A DNA stretch of 64,000 nucleotides from Candidatus Dormiibacterota bacterium (lineage in GTDB: Bacteria > Vulcanimicrobiota > Vulcanimicrobiia > Vulcanimicrobiales > Vulcanimicrobiaceae): contig DATKQG010000008.1 in assembly GCA_035532835.1 (NCBI GenBank), positions 1 to 64,000 on the forward strand, read 5' to 3'. The stretch's first letter is position 1; each line of letters begins with the position of its first letter. A model generated the notes under the pieces. It was not told the origin of the DNA, made no database searches, and saw only the letters and a program-made list of their open reading frames with translations. The position numbers and the translations under genes were made by a program. Shown in pieces: positions 51,257 through 59,423 of the stretch.

Positions 51257-51797
51257 TCGTATTAAACAGATCGTCGCGTTCCTCGGCGTGCTCGCGATGA
51301 CCGCAACGGTCGCGCGCGCGCAGATGCCCTCGGTGGCCGATCTGGATGCCCACTCGCGAGCGAGCGGCAATCGGATCGACCTCGCGCAGCGCGTCGGCGA
51401 CTCAATCTTTCGGACCACGTGGAACGCGCAGGTTATCCACGTTTCGGCAAATTCGGCCGACGGCCACACGGTGATCGGTTTGGCGCTCTCAGGCGTCAAG
51501 TTTCACGCGGCCATCACGCGGGCGCAGTTCGTCGCGGAGATCGTCGATTTGGTCCGGCGTTCGTTTGCGGCCGCGCCGCAGGCCGGCGAAGTCGATCTCT
51601 GGGCCGACGTGCCGATACCGGTCTTCAAAGGCGAGATCGTGAGCGGCGATCTGGCTAAACCCGCTTGGCGGAACGTGTTCACCATTTCGGCCAGACGCGG
51701 TGAGAGTACGGCCAAGCTCGTGCAGCGAATCGATCGGGGTGACGGCGTGTTCTGGGACCAGGAATGGGCCAAGACCGCTTTCAAACAGGGGACATAA
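51240..51797 (+). CDS. Hypothetical exported protein
   Basis: A 185-residue protein with a signal peptide (Arg/Lys-rich start, hydrophobic core to about residue 26, ARAQ cleavage site) and no recognised domain. Predicted beta strands dominate (FRTTWNAQVIHVSANS, EVDLWADVPIPVFKG). The TTG at 51240 overlaps the last codons of proS, and its stop overlaps the M16 peptidase ATG (TAATG). A wider frame inside proS is unlikely. Probably periplasmic. Confidence 0.65.
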   Translation: MPSRINRIKQIVAFLGVLAMTATVARAQMPSVADLDAHSRASGNRIDLAQRVGDSIFRTTWNAQVIHVSANSADGHTVIGLALSGVKFHAAITRAQFVAEIVDLVRRSFAAAPQAGEVDLWADVPIPVFKGEIVSGDLAKPAWRNVFTISARRGESTAKLVQRIDRGDGVFWDQEWAKTAFKQGT

Positions 51798-53053
51798 TGT
51801 ATCGGAAAACGACCCTGCCGTCGGGTCTTCGCATCATTACGGAAGCCATGCCTGCGGTGCGCTCGGCGAGTATCGGCATTTGGGCCGACGTCGGCTCGTC
51901 GAGCGAATCGCGGGAACAGCGCGGCATCTCGCACCTGATCGAACACATGCTCTTTAAGGGCACCGATACGCGCAGCGCGCGCGAGATCGCCGAAGCGATG
52001 GACGGCGTGGGCGGTAATCTCAACGCCTTCACCGATAAAGAGACGACCTGTTACTACGCGAAGGTTATGGATCGTCACGTACCGCTCGCGGTCGACGTCC
52101 TCTCCGATATGTTTTTGCACTCCACCTTCGATCCGCAGGAACTCGCCAAAGAGCAGAAGGTCGTGCTCGAAGAGATCAAGATGTACGACGACTCGCCCGA
52201 TGAGTTGATCCACGATCTCTTCCTGCAGACGATGTGGGGCGGCTCGGATCTGGGCGATCCGACGATCGGCTTCGCGTCCACGGTTACCGCGGCCACCTCC
52301 GGTGATTTACGCGAACACATGCGCCTTCGCTACGCTCCCAATTCGGTGATTGTGGCCGCGGCCGGCAATATCGACCACGATGCGTTCGTCGATATGGTGA
52401 ACCGGCAGTTCACCGGATTCGCCGGAGCGTGCGAGCTGCCGCGGGCCGACGCGCCGATCGCTCGCCCCTCGAAACTCGTCCGGCACAAAGAGAGCGAACA
52501 AGCCTACGTCGTCGTGGGAGCGCAGGGATTGAGCGTACGCGACGATCGCCGGTACGTGCTCTCGGTATTGGATACGATCTTGGGCGGCGGGATGTCGAGC
52601 CGGCTCTTCCAGGAGATTCGCGAGAAGCGCGGCTTGGTCTACACGGTGTACACGTTCCAAGCCGGCTACCGCGCCGCGGGACTCTTCGGCGTCTATGCGG
52701 GAACCTCGCCGGAGAACGTGCAGCCGTGCGTCGATGTCATCGCCGAGCAGTTCGCGTTGCTCCGTGACGTCCGCGTGAGCGACGGCGAGCTCCGGCTTGC
52801 AAAAGAGCACATCAAAGGGAGCCTGACGCTCTCGCTCGAGTCGACCTCGAGCCGGATGTTGCGCTTGGGCCGAAACGATTTCGTACTCGGCCGGCAAGTA
52901 ACGCCGGAGGAGATCGAGGAGCGCGTTGAAGCGGTGCAAGCCGAAGAGATTCAAGCCCTCGCGGCCGAGCTGCTGACCGACGACAAGCTCGGATTGTGCA
53001 TCTTGGGTCCCGTGGACGAATCGGCGATTGCATGGAATCGTGACGCCGCCTAG
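51797..53053 (+). CDS. M16 family zinc peptidase (processing-peptidase-like)
   Basis: A 418-residue M16B peptidase with the inverted zinc motif HLIEH (about residue 46) and the distal Glu in VVLEEIKMYDDSP. The C-terminal half has GGGMSSRLFQEIREKRGLVYTVY, the conserved Arg/Tyr region. No signal peptide, so it is probably cytosolic. ATG 51797 overlaps the previous stop. Its 3' end overlaps the flippase gene by 14 nt. Confidence 0.93.
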   Translation: MYRKTTLPSGLRIITEAMPAVRSASIGIWADVGSSSESREQRGISHLIEHMLFKGTDTRSAREIAEAMDGVGGNLNAFTDKETTCYYAKVMDRHVPLAVDVLSDMFLHSTFDPQELAKEQKVVLEEIKMYDDSPDELIHDLFLQTMWGGSDLGDPTIGFASTVTAATSGDLREHMRLRYAPNSVIVAAAGNIDHDAFVDMVNRQFTGFAGACELPRADAPIARPSKLVRHKESEQAYVVVGAQGLSVRDDRRYVLSVLDTILGGGMSSRLFQEIREKRGLVYTVYTFQAGYRAAGLFGVYAGTSPENVQPCVDVIAEQFALLRDVRVSDGELRLAKEHIKGSLTLSLESTSSRMLRLGRNDFVLGRQVTPEEIEERVEAVQAEEIQALAAELLTDDKLGLCILGPVDESAIAWNRDAA

Positions 53054-53936
53054 CCCCGACCCGCACGCGCTGGCCCCGGTCCTATGGTCCGGGCGACTGA
53101 TCGGCGCCATGGCCATCACGTTCATCGTCCAAGGCCTCACCATCGGCGCCTATGCGGCTCGACTGGCGGGCGTCCAGACGAAACGGATCGCAACGTCGAT
53201 CTCGCTCTTCAATCTGTTCGTCACGACCTCACGGCTCGCGAACCTGTTCATGGTGTTTTTCATCGGGCCGCTTTCGGACGCGGCCGGGAACGCGGTCGTG
53301 AAGTTCCAGAGCGACCCCGCTCTCTCGGCGGCCTGGCAGCACACGTTCGAAGTGCAACTGCGATTGATCGTGCTTGCCGGCACGCTCGGCATGCTCTTCT
53401 CGGCGCTGTTGTTGCCGATGTTTACCTATCTGTTCCGGCGCGGCGTCCACTCGTTCGAAGCTCGCGGCTCGGTGCCGCACGCGCTCGCGCAACTCTTCAA
53501 GCCTTCGAACTTGCGGGACGTGTTTCGCTCGCAGCGGCTTCCGTCGCTCGCGCAAATCCGGTCTTTCTCGTGGCGCATCCTCCCGCGCCGCCTGCTGATC
53601 TTCAATACCCTGGTGATGGGCGTCTATGCGATCGGCGTGCAGGCGTCGTTCCTGGCGTCGGTCTTGGACATCCACGTCGCGCGGACGGCCATCAGCCTCT
53701 CGGGCGTCATTAACGGGATCGGCACTATCTGTTTCACGCTCTTCGTCGACCCCACGTCTTCGATGATTACCGACCAGGCTATCCACGGTAAGCGAACCAT
53801 CGAGGAGGTTCGGTCCATGGTGTTCTATCTTGCGGTGACGGCCATCGTCGGGTCGCTGCTCTCGCAGTTGATCTTCTATCCGGCGGCCGTCGTCATCGAA
53901 TACGTCGCACGGTTTGCGGGGCATGTACATCTTTAA
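53040..53936 (+). CDS. amj: Amj-family lipid II flippase
   Basis: A roughly 299-residue polytopic membrane protein with the family's opening block: TFIVQGLTIGAYAARLAGVQTKRIATSISLFNLFVTTSRLANL. Amj (YdaH) flips lipid II in Bacillus as an alternative to MurJ. The GTG at 53040 lies inside the 3' end of the peptidase gene; a TTG at 53028 is possible. Its 3' end overlaps the lipoprotein gene. Confidence 0.8.
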   Translation: MTPPSPDPHALAPVLWSGRLIGAMAITFIVQGLTIGAYAARLAGVQTKRIATSISLFNLFVTTSRLANLFMVFFIGPLSDAAGNAVVKFQSDPALSAAWQHTFEVQLRLIVLAGTLGMLFSALLLPMFTYLFRRGVHSFEARGSVPHALAQLFKPSNLRDVFRSQRLPSLAQIRSFSWRILPRRLLIFNTLVMGVYAIGVQASFLASVLDIHVARTAISLSGVINGIGTICFTLFVDPTSSMITDQAIHGKRTIEEVRSMVFYLAVTAIVGSLLSQLIFYPAAVVIEYVARFAGHVHL

Positions 53937-54588
53937 ATTTCGGCCGCTTGCCATTCTTGGGCTTCTCGGGACGCTGGCTTTGACCGGCTGCGCGGGACCG
54001 ATCGAGCGTTGGATCGTGCAGACGCGCGTCCACCAGGGCGACGTCGCGCTCGAACGCGGAAACCTTGCCGATGCCGAGCTTTCGTATCGCCTGGCGCTAC
54101 GCGTCGATCCGGCCGACGAAGCCGCCCGCACCGGGTTCGTGCAAGCCGCCGGCGACTACGCCCAGGCCGAGTATGCCAAAGGCCAATTCGATACCGCGCT
54201 GACCATCATCAACGAAGGGCTCAAGAGCGATCCGTCGTCGGTGCGCCTTTCGGCTTTGCGCACCTCGATCGATCAAGCCAAGCTCAAGCGCGAGATCGTG
54301 ATTTCGAATTATCCGACCTATCGCGAAGCCGGGCTCCAACTGCAGCGCGCGTACGCCGAGATCGACGTTTCGAATAAGGCGATCATGGCGAGCCTGCGCA
54401 GTTTCAGCTACACCTACGATGCGGAGCAACTCACCAAAGCGATCAAGCAGAGCTACGAGTTGCAACTCGATGTGGCCAAAGACACGAACCGTCTGATCGT
54501 CTACCGTCAGTTAGTCGAATCGGGTGTTCCGGAGTCGGCGCATGCGACCAGCTCTGCAAGCGGCGCATCGTTGCTACCACTCCCGTAA
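53923..54588 (+). CDS. TPR-like lipoprotein
   Basis: The 221-residue protein has a lipoprotein signal peptide with an LTGC lipobox (Cys about residue 23), then helical repeats resembling TPRs (VHQGDVALERGNLADAELSYRLALRVDPADEAAR; QAEYAKGQFDTALTIINEGL). The C-terminal helices are less regular. It should be anchored to a membrane facing the periplasm. ATG 53923 is used; it overlaps the end of amj by 14 nt. Confidence 0.75.
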   Translation: MYIFKFRPLAILGLLGTLALTGCAGPIERWIVQTRVHQGDVALERGNLADAELSYRLALRVDPADEAARTGFVQAAGDYAQAEYAKGQFDTALTIINEGLKSDPSSVRLSALRTSIDQAKLKREIVISNYPTYREAGLQLQRAYAEIDVSNKAIMASLRSFSYTYDAEQLTKAIKQSYELQLDVAKDTNRLIVYRQLVESGVPESAHATSSASGASLLPLP

Positions 54589-54592
54589 GCGC

Positions 54593-55474
54593 ATGGATGT
54601 AGGCGGGATGGTTGCATGGCATCCGGTTCTAGGAGGCCTGCTCATCGTCGGGGGCGCGGTCGCGTTAGCCCTCCTCGCGGCCGAAGTGGTGCGCCGCTAT
54701 GTGAACCGCGACGTCCTGCTCGCACACAACGAGCTAGCCGGCTTTATTCTCGCCGTCATCGGCGTGGTGTATGCGGTGTTGTTGGGCTTCGTCGCCATCG
54801 GCGTGTGGGAGCGTTTCGATCAAGCTGAGGTGCGTACGTATAGCGAAGCGGGGCAGCTCGCGACGATCTACCGCGATGCCGACGCGTTCTCGGCGGGGCC
54901 GCACCTGCGCGACCAGTTGCGCAGCTATATCGAGACCGTCGTTAACGGCGAATGGCCGCTGATGCAGCACGGTTCCGAGAGCGCCCTGGCGGATCGCCAG
55001 ATCGAACGAATCGATGCGACGGTGCGGCATCTTCCGGTGCGAAACGGCCTTCAGCAGAACGCTCAGGCGCAGATGCTCGCCTCCGCGGAAGCGGCCCTCG
55101 CGGACCGCGATCAGCGGATATTCATGGATGCGAGCGGCCTGCGCCCGGTCATGTGGTGGACGCTGATGCTGGGTGGCGTGGTGACGGTTGGATTCGCACT
55201 CCTCTTCGGCTTTAGCAGCGCGCTGATGCAGCGCCTGATGATCGCCGCCCTGGCCGCAATCATCGGCCTAGTGCTCTATCTCACCCTGAGTTTGGATTTT
55301 CCGTACCGGGGCGTGGTTAGTGTGAAGTCGGAAGCGTTTTCGCAAGCGCTGGAGACGTTTGCACACATCGATGCCGAGCGTTCAGAAATGCCCGCCCCGC
55401 TCCCCGCGCGCTCGCCGTACGGTATGCCCGCCAAAATGCCTCGCCCCCCGGCAACTCTTTCGCCGGGTCGGTAA
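54593..55474 (+). CDS. DUF4239-like membrane protein ending in a dispersed repeat
   Basis: The 293-residue protein has two N-terminal hydrophobic helices, a soluble helical middle (about 75-185) and two C-terminal helices, the DUF4239/bestrophin-like layout. The last 30 residues (after about residue 263) are encoded by the 94-bp repeat at 55384-55477 and are Pro-rich, unlike the rest. The original C-terminus may have been replaced or extended by the repeat. ATG 54593 or 54608 could be the start. Confidence 0.6.
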   Translation: MDVGGMVAWHPVLGGLLIVGGAVALALLAAEVVRRYVNRDVLLAHNELAGFILAVIGVVYAVLLGFVAIGVWERFDQAEVRTYSEAGQLATIYRDADAFSAGPHLRDQLRSYIETVVNGEWPLMQHGSESALADRQIERIDATVRHLPVRNGLQQNAQAQMLASAEAALADRDQRIFMDASGLRPVMWWTLMLGGVVTVGFALLFGFSSALMQRLMIAALAAIIGLVLYLTLSLDFPYRGVVSVKSEAFSQALETFAHIDAERSEMPAPLPARSPYGMPAKMPRPPATLSPGR

Positions 55475-55477
55475 CGT
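55384..55477. repeat. 94-bp direct repeat, copy A
   Basis: Identical base for base to 57425-57518 in the same orientation. Weaker similarity extends about 20 bases to the left. It ends in a CCCGGC/GCCGGG hairpin. Here it encodes the C-terminus of the DUF4239-like protein. With copy B it brackets two DsrE-like genes. Confidence 0.95.
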
Positions 55478-55742
55478 CTTGTAAATCCTTCGGTCGTAGC
55501 ACGGAGCGTCATCGAAATACTCGATAGGAAATATCGAAATTCGTATATTTCGGTTTGCGCTCGTCGAGCGCGCAAGCGGGAAGGAAGCAGGCAAGACTAG
55601 CGTAATCCGACCGCCTACTTGCCTCGCTCTTCAAACTCATCGAACGATGACGATCGTAGTTGCCGAAGTGCTTGGAAGAGCGGTTTACGGTCAATGAACG
55701 AGGCATAGCATATTCCACACGGGCTAAATAGGAGAGAGCACG
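55478..55742. other. Intergenic region with inverted repeats before the Tat-exported DsrE-like gene
   Basis: Visibly more AT-rich than surrounding DNA. It holds an inverted repeat GAAATAT (55528-55534) / ATATTTC (55545-55551) and a longer imperfect one, AGCAGGCAAG (55586-55595) / CTTGCCTCGCT (55618-55628). No convincing sigma70 promoter was found. AGGAGAG upstream of 55743 is the ribosome-binding site. The repeats could be operators or transcript hairpins. Confidence 0.5.
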
Positions 55743-56549
55743 ATGGAAAATCGCCTTTTTACAAGACGTAGTATTATTCATGGCGCAGCGTTGGCTGGGG
55801 TTGCCGGCCTTGCGGTTCGCGGCACGGGTGCAGCGAAAGCTGCCGGCGCGAGCGGCGAGCCTGCGACGCTGTTACCGACGGGGGCTGCCACCCTTGCGAC
55901 CCTGAGCGAAAAATTAGCTAAGGCACCGCGACGGCGCGATTTTAAGACCGTTCCGATGATCTTAACCAACCCGGATCAATGGGATAACCAAGCCCTGCAA
56001 GAAGTCCTGAATTATTCAGGCGGTCCAAAACAGGTCTGGGACAATACCGATCTGTCTGGGCCGTGGCTCAATCTTATGCGGCTTTCGCTCAACTCCCAAA
56101 TTTGGTCGTTCAAGCACCCTCATTTTCTCATTGTGTCGGTCACCCATGGTCCGGCCGGCCTTGCGCTGTTCGATCAATCGATCTGGGCAAAATATGACTT
56201 TTCCAAGTTGACCAAAGGGAAATTTAAGACCAATACGTTCATCGACATTCCGGCGGCCGCCCACGCCGATCCCGCCGACTACCAAAACCCGGTCGGGGCC
56301 TTTTCGGGGAAAGCTAATAGCGTCACAGTTCTGCAGAAACGCGGCGTCGTATTCATGGCATGTCACGACGGCATCTGGGAATTAAGCATGCACCTGCGCG
56401 AAAAAGGGCACAACCCCGACAAGCTGTCGCAGGAAGAGCTGGCCGCCGAACTTACCGATCATCTGATTCCCGGCGTGATCCTCACCAGCGATGTTGTCGG
56501 CGAGTTGGTTGCGCTGCAGCAAGCCGGATTCACTTACGCTCGGAGCTAG
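55743..56549 (+). CDS. Tat-exported DsrE-like protein
   Basis: The 268-residue protein starts with a twin-arginine signal (TRRSIIHGAALAGVAGL, about 7-23). The C-terminal region matches the DsrE/DsrF-like pattern: VVFMACHDG with a single Cys207 and LIPGVILTSDVVGELVALQQAGFTYAR. DsrE proteins handle persulfide sulfur on a conserved Cys, but most are cytosolic, so export is odd. Residues 60-180 contain an extra segment of unknown role. It lies in the repeat-bracketed cassette, 187 nt before a second DsrE-like gene. Confidence 0.72.
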   Translation: MENRLFTRRSIIHGAALAGVAGLAVRGTGAAKAAGASGEPATLLPTGAATLATLSEKLAKAPRRRDFKTVPMILTNPDQWDNQALQEVLNYSGGPKQVWDNTDLSGPWLNLMRLSLNSQIWSFKHPHFLIVSVTHGPAGLALFDQSIWAKYDFSKLTKGKFKTNTFIDIPAAAHADPADYQNPVGAFSGKANSVTVLQKRGVVFMACHDGIWELSMHLREKGHNPDKLSQEELAAELTDHLIPGVILTSDVVGELVALQQAGFTYARS

Positions 56550-56735
56550 CGCTCACTCCCCTTACCGGCATTTCATCATTCCGCGGCTCCCGATCGGTTC
56601 GTCTAGGCGATCGGGCTGCCCCGGGATACCTACGACCGAACCGGCCCAATGAACGCCGGTCTGTTGGCTTGGGACATCGCCTCCCCTTCTTGGACGCACC
56701 TCTACAATCCACTGCAGTTTTGAGAGGACATATTT

Positions 56736-57254
56736 GTGAAAAAAAGTGTTATCGCGGTCGCGCTTTTGTTTTTGCTATCCTGGCAATCGAGCCTCGCGGA
56801 TGGCGTTACTTTCCCAAACGTACCGAATATCCCGATTAAACCGGGGCTGTCTTACGGGGGCTACTTTAAGGAACACCAACCCGTCAAGATCCTCTTTGCC
56901 GTCGGCCAACCCGGGCCGCAACTCAAGGAATCGCTAATCAATGCGGCGTTGGTGATTAAGTATCTTAAATCAAAGGGCTATAGCTATAAAGTACATTTCG
57001 TTTTTTATAGCAAGGCCGTATGGGTTGCGAGTGCCTTCAATCAGAAATACGGCGGTTGGGCGCCGCTATTGAGTGCTCTACACGAGCAAGGCGTAACGTT
57101 CTCGGTATGTCACAATGCCATGGTGTTATTTCACGTCAAATCGGCAGAGGTCTACCCATACATGAAAGTTATCCCGGCGGGGATTCTCTCGATTGTCGAA
57201 TATGAAATGAAGGGGTATTCCCCGATATTTAACGCCAACTCTGAGACAGAATAG
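56736..57254 (+). CDS. Secreted DsrE-like protein
   Basis: The 172-residue protein has a Sec signal peptide (Lys-rich start, hydrophobic core, ADG site near residue 22) and a DsrE-like fold: VKILFAVGQPGPQLKESLINAALVIKYL, FSVCHNAMVLF with Cys125, and VIPAGILSIVEYEMKGYSPI. The GTG start has GAGAGGA 7 nt upstream. Base composition is clearly lower in G+C than flanking genes. Together with the preceding gene it may form an extracytoplasmic sulfur-binding pair. Confidence 0.75.
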   Translation: MKKSVIAVALLFLLSWQSSLADGVTFPNVPNIPIKPGLSYGGYFKEHQPVKILFAVGQPGPQLKESLINAALVIKYLKSKGYSYKVHFVFYSKAVWVASAFNQKYGGWAPLLSALHEQGVTFSVCHNAMVLFHVKSAEVYPYMKVIPAGILSIVEYEMKGYSPIFNANSETE

Positions 57255-57424
57255 GCTCGTGCCTAATTTGACGAAAAGCGTGGTCAGCGCGCGCCGCCTT
57301 TAACGGCGGCTTACGAGTAACCACTCACCGTTAACCGGAGGAGACTTCGGACGCATGTGAAGATGCCGGCGCCAAGAGCGGCGGGCATCTTCACATGCGT
57401 GTCATGCAACGATGGTGAGCGGTG
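57255..57424. other. Hairpin-rich spacer with 17-bp perfect inverted repeat
   Basis: Contains GCCGCC (57293-57298) / GGCGGC (57305-57310), a possible weak terminator for the DsrE-like gene, and a perfect 17-bp inverted repeat, 57351-57367 with 57384-57400, separated by 16 nt. The latter lies beside repeat copy B and overlaps the end of the minus-strand glycosyltransferase gene. No T-tract follows either. Confidence 0.7.
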
Positions 57425-59004
57425 AGAAATGCCCGCCCCGCTCCCCGCGCGCTCGCCGTACGGTATGCCCGCCAAAATGCCTCGCCCCCCGGCAACTCTT
57501 TCGCCGGGTCGGTAACGTAGACGGGCCACGTCGCCGTGGTCTGCAATAGGGGAAAGCGCTGTAACCACGCGCAGAGATCGGCATTCGCGCGCAGGCGGTG
57601 GTCCTCGACCGAGATAAAGTAGCGCGCGCCTTTACGGATGGCGCTTTCTTCATCGAACGGCGTCCAGAGCGCCGGGTCTTCCTCCCAGCCGTAGCGGTCG
57701 ATGTAGTAGAGCACGTCGGGCCCGTAATGCCCCATCACGACCAACGCCTTCGGAGCGAGCGCCTTGCTCAGGATCACGGCATTGTGGTAAGCCGGCGCGC
57801 TGTAACGATAGTAGGGCGCGACGGCGGCGCGGCCTTGCACGAGCGAAGCGAGCGCGGCGACCGGCACCAGCGCCGCGGCTGCGTAGCGCGGCAGCCGCTC
57901 CATCGAAACGTTGCGGAGAGCGTCGAGAAAGCCCGAGAGCGCACCGCCGATGACGAGCGCGCACAGCGGGAGCAAGAGATACATGTAGTAATCGACGCGC
58001 TCGACCGTTACCACGACGTAGGTGTACGCGAGGCCGCCGACGAGCCAGCCCCACAGCAGCGCCTTGCTGCGTGCCTGCAACCACGGCAGCGCGATGAAGC
58101 CCGCAATCGTCAGTAAAAACGCAACCGATCCCAACATCGTATCGCGCAGCATCCCGATGACGGTGACGAACTGCGACCACTTCAGCGCAAAACCGCTGCC
58201 GGTGGTCAGCGTGGCTTTGAGCGCCGGAATCACGTGGAGCGTGGTGATGGCGCTGGCCCAATGCCATTCCGCATGCGCGTTCACGCGCTGCGTGTAAAGC
58301 GCGAGGATGATCAGCGGTACGACCAAGAGTACGAGCAGTGCGGTCGGGCGGGTCGGTTTCCCCAAACGCAACCGCTCCCACGTAACGCCCAGGATCGGCA
58401 CGATGCCTGCCACCGAGACGGGCTTGGCGAGGTAGGCAAAGACGACCAGGGCCGCCGCGCGGGCCAGCGGCCGGGGTGCGAGCGTCTCGTCCTCGAGCAG
58501 TAATCGGCTCGTCGCATAGAGTGCGGCCGTGAGGAAGAAGACCATCGTCGTATCGGGCGTGAACGTGCGCCCGTAATAAACGCTTCCTGGAAAGACGGCA
58601 AAGAAGAATGCGGCAATCAATCCGGCAAGCGAGCTGCGAAAGAGCCAGCGCGCGAACAGGCCGACGACGGCGACGCACCCCACGCTGAATGCGAGGCTGA
58701 TCAGCCGCCCGAAGATCGCGTGGACGCCGAAGATTTTATAGAGTGAGGCCGCGAGAAACGGAACGATCTGCAGCTCCAGCTCCACGTAGTTGGGCGGCGG
58801 ACCGTCGTAATTCGTCTGCGGATAGAGAATATTGTAATTGAGCCGGGCGAAATTGCGCGCGATGCTGGCCGTGTCGCCCTGCCGCCAATTCGGGTGGTCG
58901 AGAATGGGGTTGTGGATGCCGTGGAGCCGCAGTCCGATCGCCAACAGGACGATCGCAAAGAGGCCCAGGCTCCACCACCTTAGCTCGCGTGTTTGAACGT
59001 CCAA
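57391..59004 (-). CDS. ArnT/PMT-type membrane glycosyltransferase
   Basis: A 537-residue polytopic protein of the GT39/GT83 (PMT_2) type that transfers sugars from polyprenyl-phosphate donors outside the membrane. The first periplasmic loop has HPNWRQGDTASIARNFA with the acidic catalytic region, then about ten hydrophobic helices and a soluble C-terminal domain. The last 40 or so residues come from repeat copy B and the adjoining hairpin, so the native end has probably been replaced. TTG start; the gene overlaps gtrA by 25 nt. Confidence 0.8.
   Translation of the reverse strand: MDVQTRELRWWSLGLFAIVLLAIGLRLHGIHNPILDHPNWRQGDTASIARNFARLNYNILYPQTNYDGPPPNYVELELQIVPFLAASLYKIFGVHAIFGRLISLAFSVGCVAVVGLFARWLFRSSLAGLIAAFFFAVFPGSVYYGRTFTPDTTMVFFLTAALYATSRLLLEDETLAPRPLARAAALVVFAYLAKPVSVAGIVPILGVTWERLRLGKPTRPTALLVLLVVPLIILALYTQRVNAHAEWHWASAITTLHVIPALKATLTTGSGFALKWSQFVTVIGMLRDTMLGSVAFLLTIAGFIALPWLQARSKALLWGWLVGGLAYTYVVVTVERVDYYMYLLLPLCALVIGGALSGFLDALRNVSMERLPRYAAAALVPVAALASLVQGRAAVAPYYRYSAPAYHNAVILSKALAPKALVVMGHYGPDVLYYIDRYGWEEDPALWTPFDEESAIRKGARYFISVEDHRLRANADLCAWLQRFPLLQTTATWPVYVTDPAKELPGGEAFWRAYRTASARGAGRAFLTAHHRCMTRM
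57425..57518. repeat. 94-bp direct repeat, copy B
   Basis: Exact copy of 55384-55477. On the minus strand it encodes about 31 residues near the C-terminus of the following membrane glycosyltransferase (PAKELPGGEAFWRAYR and onward), a different strand and frame from copy A. The two copies lie 1947 bp apart. Confidence 0.95.
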
Positions 59005-59423
59005 AATTTATTCAGGAAGAAGTTGACGAAAATGCCGGCGACCGTCGCGATAAACCACGTTCTGTGCCCGTGCCCGAGGTAGGGCCCCACTAGGGCCGAT
59101 ACCAGCAGGCCGACGACCAGCGCGATGAGCGAAACGCTCATGAACTGCGCTCCCTCGCGCACCGCGTGGCCGGTCGATCGGAACGTCCAGATGCGGTTGA
59201 GGAAATAGTTGGAAACGCCGCCGGCGAGGAACGCGATCGAGTAGATCACGTTGTATTGTAAGGCTTGATCGTGGTTCGGCACGACCCGCTGCAACAGCGT
59301 GAAAGCGATCAAATTGACGATGAACCCGGACGCGCCGACGATCCCGAATTTGACGAACTGGCGAACGCCGCGCCGTTGCGCGATCGCCGTTAAACCGTTA
59401 TGCAACCCAGTACCAATCTGCAA
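58980..59423 (-). CDS. GtrA-family membrane protein
   Basis: A 147-residue protein with four hydrophobic helices and the GtrA motifs FVKFGIVGASGFIVNL near the start and FVNFFLNKFWTF at the end. GtrA proteins are proposed to flip undecaprenyl-phosphate-linked sugars. It overlaps both neighbouring glycosyltransferase genes, consistent with one lipid-linked glycosylation unit. Confidence 0.87.
   Translation of the reverse strand: MQIGTGLHNGLTAIAQRRGVRQFVKFGIVGASGFIVNLIAFTLLQRVVPNHDQALQYNVIYSIAFLAGGVSNYFLNRIWTFRSTGHAVREGAQFMSVSLIALVVGLLVSALVGPYLGHGHRTWFIATVAGIFVNFFLNKFWTFKHAS

Noticed and set aside
56360-56839. 159-codon plus-strand ORF overlapping both DsrE-like genes
   Set aside because: Arg/Ser-rich composition with no family features; it conflicts with two better-supported genes.
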